From Verrucomicrobiota bacterium (lineage in GTDB: Bacteria; Verrucomicrobiota; Verrucomicrobiia; Opitutales; Opitutaceae): 64,000 nt of DNA. The notes below the pieces were generated by a model, which did no database searches, was not told where the DNA came from, and worked only from the letters and a program-made list of their open reading frames with translations. The DNA lies in contig JAFAAS010000074.1 in assembly GCA_023426435.1 (NCBI GenBank), forward strand, positions 1-64,000. Reading direction: 5' to 3'. This document shows positions 8,974 through 18,391 of this stretch, one piece after another; the first letter of the stretch is position 1; every line of letters begins with the position of its first letter. The translations under genes and the position numbers were made by a program.

Positions 8974-9668
8974 CCGGGCGCGTGATCTTGATTAATCTCC
9001 GCTCACTGTCTCATCATTAGGGAGACATTTCTCGAGACGTGAGTTAGAGGTCGGCGACATTGCTACGCGCCTCAGAGCGACATGTCGCTCTGACCGATCC
9101 GTTTGTCGGTTGTTTGCTTTGATAGTCTCATCAACTCGCTGAGGTATTCTTCAGCTGGCACGATGATCAATCAGAGTTATATACATGCGCCGCTGAGTGG
9201 CGAATAAATGCAGTGAGCAAGGTTATGATTGTAGCCACAAAGTCTCGATCGCGGTTAGCGACATTTCGCCATCTCTCGTCTGACACTCTGTGCGTTGCCG
9301 CTAGTCGCGCGTCGGCAGCGCATTTTAGCGAAATAAACATCCGTGCGGTTTAGTAGCCTCAATCCACCCGACTCGCTTCGCCGCGACTAGTCGTCTGCCG
9401 CTCGATAGAACAGCCGCGAAATTTCGTTGATGCAGCAGATGGGACGTGCGGCTCCCAGCCCGAAGCATTTTGCCGAGATAGGGGCGCATCGCGTTCCACG
9501 AAATCTGACCTAGCGAAATGTCGCGGTCACGGGCTCGGGTTTCGTAGAAGCAGGCGTGTCTCGAAACGGGAGATTTCGCGCTTATTGCGCTCACTAGATA
9601 GAAGACTGAGGATTGGCGCGTAGACATAAGCTCTACCCACCCGTCCCTGCGCGCAGCCGAGCACTTCA
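8974..9668. other. Non-coding stretch with palindromes
   Basis: About 700 bases without a supported gene. A minus-strand open frame at 9325-9897 runs into the gene at 9669 and has no recognisable protein features. Notable content: a perfect 20-base palindrome at 9073-9092 and a small GTCTC...GAGAC hairpin near 9008-9026. Confidence 0.5.
9073..9092. repeat. Perfect 20-base palindrome
   Basis: CAGAGCGACATGTCGCTCTG is its own reverse complement, about 100 bases after the end of the hypothetical operon. It has no loop and no following T-run, so it is not a standard Rho-independent terminator. It could be an operator or a recombinase site. Confidence 0.7.
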
Positions 9669-10631
9669 ATGCTAGATGAACCGAATGCACAAGCCAGGGT
9701 GAATCGGTCGCGTTTCCGTCGTCATATGATGGGCTCCGCTTCTTGGACATTCGGACGCTTCTGCAGCGCGGCAATTTCGCGCGGTGTCGTAAATTCGTGG
9801 TCGGAGGCGATCGACCGCGGGCGAGTGTCCGTGATCGATGACGGGGTGCCTGACGCCAGATGCGTGTTCCGCGGAATTGATTTAGCGCTTCACTCATTTC
9901 AACTGCGAGAAGGCGGCACCCTTCCGCACCACGCGGATTGCCGCGGCATGCGAGTGATCCATGGACTCTGCCGCGTGGACGTGGTGCGCGAGGCGGAACG
10001 CGCCGCCCGTGCGGCCGAAATTCCAGTGCTTCTCAACACTTTCGCGCGCGAAGAGGACAGTGTTCGTCTCGGCCCGCAATTTTACCATGCCAAGCCCGAC
10101 TTGGTCTTAAGTGCGTCACGGCGAGCGCGAACGCTGTCCGGTTACACTCCACCACCCTACTATTTCATCGGCGTGGTGCGAAACAGCGATCAGCAGCTTC
10201 GAAAGCTGCAGTTTTTTCCAGTCTACTATGATGAGAACCATCTCGTGTTCGTGGACAGCGATCTGGAGCGCCGCGTGGTCGACGGATTGCTCGCGGAGCG
10301 TCGGTTATTTTTGAAACCGAGCCGACTTGAAGAATTAACAATGATCGCTTGCGACAACCCTGATTTGAAGTGGCTGCACGAGATTGAATGGCGTTATCTA
10401 CCGGATTTTGTGATTTGGGGATCGTGTGGACGGAAGGTGGTGGAGCTTCGCGGTTTTGAACGCGGGACCATCCCTGCGTATGACCAACATCTCGATTTCA
10501 AGCGTGCTGCGCATGCTTCCAATTGCACTATCTACAAATACGAAGAATGGTCGCGCGCTAACGTGGAGGCACTGCCCACGGCACCACCGGCCGATAGCGT
10601 TCTGCCTCCGACCCAAATTGTGGCCACATAA
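9669..10631 (+). CDS. Hypothetical protein with a PD-(D/E)XK-like C-terminus
   Basis: 320 residues. The C-terminal region (about 250-300) has YLPDFVIWG, then RKVVELRGFERG, then YDQHLDFKRA. This spacing (P-D-F, 10-14 residues, hydrophobic-E-x-[KR]-G, downstream K) matches the core of PD-(D/E)XK nucleases, although the catalytic Lys would be Arg. The middle contains PPYYFIGVV and aromatic-rich strands, as in nucleic-acid-associated accessory proteins. I do not recognise a named family with certainty; similarity to DUF1173 is possible. It faces the DUF5131 gene. The start is uncertain: the ATG at 9669 or at 9726/9729, none with a clear Shine-Dalgarno sequence. Confidence 0.55.
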   Translation: MLDEPNAQARVNRSRFRRHMMGSASWTFGRFCSAAISRGVVNSWSEAIDRGRVSVIDDGVPDARCVFRGIDLALHSFQLREGGTLPHHADCRGMRVIHGLCRVDVVREAERAARAAEIPVLLNTFAREEDSVRLGPQFYHAKPDLVLSASRRARTLSGYTPPPYYFIGVVRNSDQQLRKLQFFPVYYDENHLVFVDSDLERRVVDGLLAERRLFLKPSRLEELTMIACDNPDLKWLHEIEWRYLPDFVIWGSCGRKVVELRGFERGTIPAYDQHLDFKRAAHASNCTIYKYEEWSRANVEALPTAPPADSVLPPTQIVAT

Positions 10632-10691
10632 ACTTTTCACTGCACTCCCGTTCAGCCGCGCAGCACTTGAGATCTGGAAGAAACCCGATTC

Positions 10692-11786
10692 TCAGCACGC
10701 AGCTGCGATGGCTACGGAAGGCTGCGACGGAACACGCCAAGCAAGCGGGAACTCGCGCACGCGCAACTCCCGTGGCCATTCCGCCCAATCGCCGCCATGT
10801 TCGTCATTCAGTTTACTTTCCACACCATTGCGGAAAGGTCGGCGTCCCAGTTGCTTCAAGAAGAACGCACTGCCGCTCGCGCGACAGTCGTGCATTATCC
10901 GCTCCGCCCATTCGACGTGAAACGGCCTCGCCTGCGCTCCGGATTGCCCGCCGACGATTACCCAATCGATCCCGTGCAGCGGCAGGCTTACATCATCCCA
11001 GAGCGGCTCTACAGACAAGGCGTGATAGGCTGCCGCTACTCGCTTCAGCTGAGCGACCCGATTGACGGTGGCGGATGATGTTATCGATGTCATCGGAACG
11101 AGGTGTTCCGGCCAACTTATGCCCTGAGCCGAAAGCCACTCAGAAAAATCTGCCATCCGAGCAGGCCTTTTCGTAAGCCAAAGCCACATGTGTCGTCGTC
11201 CCGCTGGTGAATCGACGGGAACGATCACCTCGTCGCGAAGGAATTCAAATGGAACGCTGCGGGAAAGTGCATCGCCCATGTCTGAGATGAAGATCAAACG
11301 CTTCAGCCCGTCGAGCCATGGCTTAAGCGAGATTTCTGACTCAGTTGGAATCGGATAGTGTGCAGCGATACCGACTCTTCCAGGGAACTCTTTTGGCTTC
11401 TCGAACGGGAACGCATAACCTTTCGCCCGACCGTTCGCATTGAAAAATCGATGGAGCGTGCCGGCGTAACAAATGAACAGCTTCTTAACTGCGTCTTGAA
11501 GCTGATGAGCTACATCCGCGATTTCGGCTGATCCAGAATCCGGCGCAGCCTTCTCCGCGATTAGATTCGCGATCTGGACAAGATTGCGGTGGATGGTTTG
11601 AGGTCCGGGTGCCGTGAGTGCTTCGATGTCGGACCGGAGTTGATCTCTCATCCGGCGTTTGATCGACAGGACAGTTACTATCGTTTCCCGGATTTTTCCG
11701 ATGGTCGGATACAACTCACAACCGTCGCATCCCATGACGGGGTTTGTCGTCGAATGACACCATTGAATATCTGTATATTTAGACAT
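10692..11786 (-). CDS. DUF5131 family protein (phage Gp37/Gp68-like)
   Basis: 364 residues from the ATG at 11786. This start gives MSKYTDIQWC, the usual opening of the family; an in-frame start 8 codons upstream adds only MHEKNNNN. The N-terminal TTNPVMGCDGCELYP corresponds to the Cys-rich W-N-P-x-x-G-C motif. Mid-protein FISDMGDALS and LTKRPARM and the C-terminal WVIVGGQSGAQARPFHVEW are the diagnostic DUF5131 blocks. The family is found in phages and genomic islands and is related to radical-SAM-like Cys-motif proteins with a TcmP partner; no TcmP partner is seen here. The 5' end lies in unusually AT-rich DNA, consistent with phage or island origin. Confidence 0.8.
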   Translation of the reverse strand: MSKYTDIQWCHSTTNPVMGCDGCELYPTIGKIRETIVTVLSIKRRMRDQLRSDIEALTAPGPQTIHRNLVQIANLIAEKAAPDSGSAEIADVAHQLQDAVKKLFICYAGTLHRFFNANGRAKGYAFPFEKPKEFPGRVGIAAHYPIPTESEISLKPWLDGLKRLIFISDMGDALSRSVPFEFLRDEVIVPVDSPAGRRHMWLWLTKRPARMADFSEWLSAQGISWPEHLVPMTSITSSATVNRVAQLKRVAAAYHALSVEPLWDDVSLPLHGIDWVIVGGQSGAQARPFHVEWAERIMHDCRASGSAFFLKQLGRRPFRNGVESKLNDEHGGDWAEWPRELRVREFPLAWRVPSQPSVAIAAAC

Positions 11787-11980
11787 GTTATTATTATTTT
11801 TTTCATGCAATTAATTACCCGCGCTTCTTTGACTTACATTTCTAATGTCGACCCGTTTTATCAACTACTTGAAATGTTTTATCTGCCTCGCTCTTGGGGT
11901 CGTTTAATTATCGCCTAATTACAGATATTGGAAGGCAAGGACAACTTACGTGGCTTTCATCCTTATATACGTAGTGCTTT

Positions 11981-13291
11981 CTACGAGGCTCGCCTTTCGT
12001 GCTCGTTCCTTGCCTGTGCCGCAGTGCGCATCGGCAGGATGCCTCGCAACGCATTCGCCTCAGCGCGTGACAGTAGTCCGGCGTAACGCTGCTTCATCGT
12101 CGGTTCGTCGACGCCGAAAATCAGCGTCGCTCGCGAAAATTCCATGCCGCTGGCGAGTGCCGCTGAGATTCCAGTGTGCCGCAACCCGTCGTGCGGAATA
12201 CGATGCGCGGCGCGCAACGTTTGTATCACGCGCTCCGGATTCGCCGGCAGTGGCAGCGCGCCAGGCGGATACACTTTGAGCCACTCCGCAAGCGGGGGCA
12301 CATCGTTCAGCGGGAGTTCACGCGGCTTTCCCGTTTTGCTGATCGAACCCGGGATGTGAATCGCGGTTTCACGGAAAATCCACCCGCGCTTCTCAGGATC
12401 TTTGTAAATGAGTTCATACGCTTCTCCGATGCGCCAGGACGGGCGGCATGCGCCGAAAAGCGCCAACGCAAAATACGTCGCCAACCCAGGGTAGTGATCC
12501 TCGACATCCTTCATCAGCGCCGCGGCGCTGTCGGGCGGCAGTGTCTCGGGCATGTTGTCTTTCGGCGGCTCTTCGCGCGGGTCAAGGAATCGCAGCGGCG
12601 ACACCTTCAGGACTTCGCGCTTGATCAAAAAATTGAAGAAGACGGCGAGGTCTCCGCGGCGTTTGTTGAAGGTGACCGGGTTGACGTAACGCCCGAGGAA
12701 CCGCTCAAGGTCAGCTTGGCTGATGTCGCCCACGGACCGTTCCTGGCCCACCGCTTCGGCCAAGGCAGCAAGCAGGCCTTGGTAGGTGGCCCGCTGTCCG
12801 CTTTGCACCCGTCGCGAGGCCATGAACTGCTCGACTGCTTTCGAGAGTGGAAGACGGGGCGCTTGCAATTCCCGCTGCCATTGCATCGTGCGCGCGAGGA
12901 GTTCGTCGTCGGTGATGTTCGGCAGGCGGCGAAACAGAATCTGCGCGAGATACAGTTGTTCGTCGGTCAGTGGCGAGGTCGCCAGCAGTCGGACTCGTTC
13001 ACAGGTGATGTCTTGGGACGCCCATTCGAAGAACCGCTCCGCGAGCCGTAGTTGGTCTTCCGAAAGACGAGTCTGCACCCGCCGGATCGCGAGGGTTTGG
13101 TTCGCCTGCTCGGCCGCCCACAGGGCGACCTGTTCGCGCGCTCGCCGCTCAGCCTCGCCGGCGGGCAGCGGCGCCTCGTAAATCTGGCGTTTCCGGCGAA
13201 CACCATGGACGGTGGCAGTGACCTGCCAAGCCCAGCCACGAGGGGCCTGGATGCGCTTTACCGAAGGGGATTGGGCGAGTCTCACCCGCAT
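11981..13291 (-). CDS. Tyrosine recombinase / phage-type integrase
   Basis: 436 residues. The N-terminal half carries a SAM-like core-binding domain (about 165-245). The catalytic domain shows a degenerate Arg I region (FGACRPSWRIGEAYEL), a beta-hairpin Lys in SKTGKPRELPL, HDGLRHTGISAAL (H-x-x-R), and the terminal Tyr in MKQRYAGLL. Similar degenerate integrases are common in verrucomicrobial genomic islands. It is divergent from a second recombinase at 13555, and the 3' end of a tRNA lies between them, suggesting the pair marks the edge of an integrated element. The ORF is intact, but Arg I context is unusual, so activity is uncertain. Confidence 0.8.
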   Translation of the reverse strand: MRVRLAQSPSVKRIQAPRGWAWQVTATVHGVRRKRQIYEAPLPAGEAERRAREQVALWAAEQANQTLAIRRVQTRLSEDQLRLAERFFEWASQDITCERVRLLATSPLTDEQLYLAQILFRRLPNITDDELLARTMQWQRELQAPRLPLSKAVEQFMASRRVQSGQRATYQGLLAALAEAVGQERSVGDISQADLERFLGRYVNPVTFNKRRGDLAVFFNFLIKREVLKVSPLRFLDPREEPPKDNMPETLPPDSAAALMKDVEDHYPGLATYFALALFGACRPSWRIGEAYELIYKDPEKRGWIFRETAIHIPGSISKTGKPRELPLNDVPPLAEWLKVYPPGALPLPANPERVIQTLRAAHRIPHDGLRHTGISAALASGMEFSRATLIFGVDEPTMKQRYAGLLSRAEANALRGILPMRTAAQARNEHERRAS

Positions 13292-13405
13292 GTTCAGGGC
13301 CTGTTTGCAGCGGAATCAACTGCACCCCCAAACACCCCGAAAAGGGGCCTAAACGTTCACCAACTGTTCACCTCGGCAGGAAGAAGGGGCCTACGAGGGA
13401 AAATT

Positions 13406-13430
13406 TGGTGCTCAGGAAGGGACTCGAACC
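13406..13430 (-). other. tRNA 3'-end remnant, probable integrase attachment site
   Basis: Read on the minus strand, this is GGTTCGAGTC followed by CCTTCCTGAGCACCA: a T-loop (TTCGAGT), the 3' half of the acceptor stem (CCTGAGC), a discriminator A and CCA. The upstream T-stem (AATGG against CCCTT) has a mismatch and there is no anticodon or D arm, so it is not a functional tRNA. A 25-base tRNA 3' end beside integrase genes is the classic att core left when an element integrates into a tRNA gene. Confidence 0.75.
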
Positions 13431-13554
13431 ATTCTTGGGTGGCTCGCTTCCCTCTGAAGCCCAACGAGAAAAGTGAGGTTTTTGCTAGGGGTCTAGCAAC
13501 CGAAAAATACTTCCCCCCACTTTCGCGAATGTCTGGGAAAATGGTTAGCGTCGA

Positions 13555-14706
13555 ATGGCGGCGCTATCCACAGACTCACTTCTTAAGGCCCTCGGACTGG
13601 AGGGCGGCGTGAGAGTTTTCATCCCGAAGGGCGCCAGCCACTACTACGTGTTTTTCCGCCACTCGGGCGGCAAACAGGTCAACCGATCGTGCGGCGCAGC
13701 AGTGTATTCCGACGCAGTGGTTCGAGCCCGAGAGATTTTCGTCGAGACGCTCACAGCGCGGAAGACCCAAACAGAGCTTTCGACCCTCGAACGAATCGAA
13801 GCGACCTTGAAGGCGATGCAGGCAGGTGGTGCCTCCGCTCCCAAATCCACCCAGGAGAAGCACGATCTGTTCGTCGCGCATGAAGCGTTCCTAAAAAGCC
13901 GCAAGGGTGAAGTCAGCGACTTTCAGCTTCGTGACCTGCGAAACCGAGGACGCCACTTCGTCGAGTGGGCGCGGAAGCAAGCCGTCATCTACGTGGAAGA
14001 CGTCACGCCCGAACTCGTCCATCGCTGGATCGAAAGTTGCGACCTGGCCGAATCGAAGAGCTACAACAACTATCTCGGCTTGCTCAGCCCATTTTTCTCG
14101 TGGTGTCGTGAGACACCTCAGACCTACATCTCAGACAATCCTGTGTCGAAGGTCCCGAGAAAACGGGTGCACCGAAAAGAGATCAAAGCGCTGGAGGGAT
14201 CGCAGTGCCAACAATTGTTCGACTACCTCGAAGCCAACAAACCGGAGTTCTGCTGCTACTACGGTTTGGCGACATTTGCAGGCATGCGGCTCGATACCGG
14301 AGATGGAGAACTCGTCCGCCTCAGCAAGCAGGTCGAGGAGTCCGGGTGGGGTTCGGTGATCCGCGGCAACGAGCTGTGCGTGGCGAAACCGAAGGTCGGC
14401 GCCCCTCGCTGGGTTCCGCTTTCTGATCAGATGCGCGCGTGGTTAAGCGCGTATCCCACACTGACAATTCCCTCGAAAAATCAGCATCAATACCTTCGCG
14501 AGAAGTTCGCTCTTCCGGGAAACGGAAATCGGCACACAGCGATCTCTCTCTTCGTATCTGGCGGGGGGAGCTTCGCCAAAGCTGCCAAATATTTCGGCAC
14601 TTCGGAAACGATCATCAAAGCGCGCTACTACGCGCTCCTTTCACCGGAGCAGGAAGCCACGCTGCGCCAGGTGTTGCCGAAAAAGAAAGCCGCACGAGCC
14701 GCGTAG
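13555..14706 (+). CDS. Tyrosine recombinase (verrucomicrobial type)
   Basis: 383 residues. The core-binding domain covers about 100-200. The catalytic domain includes FAGMRLDTGDGELVRLS (Arg I region), KPKVGAPRWVPLS (Lys hairpin), GNRHTAISLFVSGG (H/R motif in the order R-H, somewhat degenerate) and ARYYALLS with the candidate nucleophilic Tyr. It opens divergently from the 436-residue integrase. A C-terminal Lys/Arg/Ala tail is typical of this group. It probably mobilises the island or its neighbour through the tRNA-derived site at 13406-13430. Confidence 0.75.
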   Translation: MAALSTDSLLKALGLEGGVRVFIPKGASHYYVFFRHSGGKQVNRSCGAAVYSDAVVRAREIFVETLTARKTQTELSTLERIEATLKAMQAGGASAPKSTQEKHDLFVAHEAFLKSRKGEVSDFQLRDLRNRGRHFVEWARKQAVIYVEDVTPELVHRWIESCDLAESKSYNNYLGLLSPFFSWCRETPQTYISDNPVSKVPRKRVHRKEIKALEGSQCQQLFDYLEANKPEFCCYYGLATFAGMRLDTGDGELVRLSKQVEESGWGSVIRGNELCVAKPKVGAPRWVPLSDQMRAWLSAYPTLTIPSKNQHQYLREKFALPGNGNRHTAISLFVSGGGSFAKAAKYFGTSETIIKARYYALLSPEQEATLRQVLPKKKAARAA

Positions 14707-15039
14707 ATCGCATTTAGGCCAAGCCGCGCCTTTGAGCTGCGCGTGTCGAAATATGGATCGGCGCGCAACGAGACGTGCGGGCGGAGCATCCCTGCGACGC
14801 CGCATGCGCTCATTGCTGTCAGCATCGCGGCCGCAAGTTGGAGTGCGCTTGATGGAGTTTTCTTTGATTAGTTCGATGGCGCCTGGAGCGGTTTCAAATC
14901 AGACGGTCGGCACCGTTGCACCGTCGATCACATATTCCGCGCCATGAATTGATGATGCCCGGCACGAGGAGAGAAATGCGACGAACTCCGCCACATCCCA
15001 TGGTTACATTCGGGCTCGCTCCGAAGCCGGACGGAGTTC
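14707..15039. other. Gap holding only a pseudogene scrap
   Basis: About 330 bases between the recombinase and the P-type ATPase. Apart from the SDR remnant at 14899-15000 I see no gene, hairpin or repeat. Confidence 0.5.
14899..15000 (-). pseudogene. C-terminal remnant of a short-chain dehydrogenase/reductase
   Basis: On the minus strand this reads DVAEFVAFLSSCRASSIHG followed by AEYVIDGATVPTV and a stop. That is the characteristic SDR C-terminus (P-x-D-V-A...F-L-x-S...A-S-x-I-x-G-x-x-Y-x-I-D-G-G). No N-terminal Rossmann part or active site is present; an in-frame stop lies just upstream of base 15000. It is a decayed fragment at the boundary between recombinase and metal-resistance genes, evidence of deletion at this junction. 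Confidence 0.7.
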
Positions 15040-17012
<1,973 letters not shown>

Positions 17013-17016
<4 letters not shown>

Positions 17017-17252
17017 GACTGTTTGGTCCTCCGATACGCTCGCATACGGAACCAGAAGCGCAACGCCTCCACGATCCCGCCGGCCACAGCCCCGACGGCA
17101 GCGCCGCCCTGCATCACAAGCATTCCCCGCCCCACGGTGATTTCTGCGAAGAACCCGATCATCATTCCGACGAACAGCCCAATCGCTATCCCAGCCATGC
17201 CGAACTCGGGTCTCGAACCTCGGCTCAGACGTTCGCGTTTTGATCGGTTCAT
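17013..17252 (-). CDS. Small two-helix membrane protein
   Basis: 79 residues with two Gly-rich hydrophobic segments (about 18-38 and 44-63) and basic ends. It is locked between rpe and the P-type ATPase by 4-bp ATGA overlaps on both sides, so it is certainly co-translated. The family is not recognised. A role as an accessory subunit of the ATPase is a guess from position only. Confidence 0.7.
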
Positions 17253-17938
17253 GACGATGCAGGATGTTCCCGGCCGGGCAGTCCGCGAAGACCGCGGATC
17301 GCCACCGCCATATCAGTAGCGCCGAAAAGAGCGGTGCCGCTCACAAGCACATCGGCCCCGGCGAGCAATCCCGCGCCCGCTGTCTCGCGATTCACGCCGC
17401 CATCGATCTCAATCCGGAACGTGAGCCCGTTTGTCGCGCGCCGCACATACGCCGCTTCAATCTTCTCGACCGTCTCGGCCATGAATACCTGTCCGCCGAA
17501 GCCAGGATGCACCGTCATGATCAGGAGAAGATCGATCTCGCCCAAGTAAGCTTCGACCGTGGTGAGAGGAGTTTCGGGATTCAGGGCTAATCCGGCCTTC
17601 AGCCCTCGGTCTCGAATCCCGCGGAGCGTGTCAGCCACGCCTGCGGGATGTTCTGATTCGACGTGGACGGTTATCCGATCCGCTCCCGCATCCGCGAAAT
17701 CGGAAATAAAATCCGCCGGACGCGTGATCATCAATTGCACGTCGAACGGCAGACGGGTCATACTGCGGATTGCGCGCACCACGCCGGGGCCGAACGAGAT
17801 GTTCGGCACGAACGAACCATCCATGATGTCGAGGTGCAGCCAGTCCGCGCCGGCCGTCTCCGCACGAACGACTTCGTCCGCCAAACGCGAGAAGTTGGCC
17901 GCCAGCAGCGAAGGAGCGATGAGCCGGTCAGGATTCAT
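17249..17938 (-). CDS. rpe: Ribulose-phosphate 3-epimerase
   Basis: 229 residues, the normal length. It interconverts ribulose 5-phosphate and xylulose 5-phosphate (pentose phosphate and Calvin pathways), as a cytoplasmic TIM barrel. Diagnostic segments: APSLLAANF at the start, HLDIMDGSFVPNISFG (metal-binding His and Asp), VHVESEH, MTVHPGFGGQ and IDGGVN with the phosphate-binding GTALFG. It is intact. The placement is odd: it is translationally coupled to a membrane protein and a metal-efflux ATPase. Epimerases of this family use Zn, Fe, Mn or Co, so a metal-insensitive or back-up isoenzyme is conceivable, but that is inference. Confidence 0.92.
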   Translation of the reverse strand: MNPDRLIAPSLLAANFSRLADEVVRAETAGADWLHLDIMDGSFVPNISFGPGVVRAIRSMTRLPFDVQLMITRPADFISDFADAGADRITVHVESEHPAGVADTLRGIRDRGLKAGLALNPETPLTTVEAYLGEIDLLLIMTVHPGFGGQVFMAETVEKIEAAYVRRATNGLTFRIEIDGGVNRETAGAGLLAGADVLVSGTALFGATDMAVAIRGLRGLPGREHPASS

Positions 17939-17986
17939 AGAGGATATCTGCGGACAACGCCGGCCGCCTGTAGTGCGAAACGTCCA

Positions 17987-18391
17987 CTATGAGTGAGGCC
18001 CATCGTGAGCACGCACCTCAATGAGAGCTGTTCCGATGGGTAGCTGCGTAGGCTTCAGTAAATACCCCCTGGGCGCCGGTCGTCGCATCGTCCGGGGTAA
18101 ACTGCGCGGTGCGAAATGCGTGGTCTCCTCCGCTAGCGCCTGCCCCGCGGCGTTCAGATAGACGACATCAATATGAGTGTTGGCTGTCGTCTCCGCCGTC
18201 CATTGCCGAAAAGCATAGGCTTCGAGTTTGAGTTCGCCATCTTTCCACATGAGTCGCGGTCGGTGAACCTCGACCGAAATCGAGGACATCCCCACGACCT
18301 GAACGTTTGCCGCCTGTGGCGGCAGCGAGACGGAAGCGCAGCCGGCAAAAGCAGCGGTCGTCAGCAGGAGGGAGAAACGAAACAGGATCAT
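17987..18391 (-). CDS. Small lipoprotein following the CzcA pump
   Basis: 134 residues. The start at 18391 is preferred because AAAGGAG precedes it and the ATG overlaps the czcA stop (ATGA). An N-terminal lipoprotein signal is visible: hydrophobic residues 2-15 and lipobox AFAGC with Cys at about 18. The mature part is beta-rich (VQVVGMSSISVEV, GTALIEVRAHDG) with no metal motif. Likely an envelope protein acting with the RND system; family not recognised. Confidence 0.7.
   Translation of the reverse strand: MILFRFSLLLTTAAFAGCASVSLPPQAANVQVVGMSSISVEVHRPRLMWKDGELKLEAYAFRQWTAETTANTHIDVVYLNAAGQALAEETTHFAPRSLPRTMRRPAPRGYLLKPTQLPIGTALIEVRAHDGPHS

Noticed and set aside
9325..9897. 190-residue minus-strand frame
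   Set aside because: It overlaps the better-supported gene at 9669, has no domain-like features and an Arg/Ser-rich composition typical of a shadow.
13400..13480. Complete tRNA gene
   Set aside because: Only the T-loop, part of the T-stem, the 3' acceptor strand and CCA are present; no anticodon or D arm can be folded.
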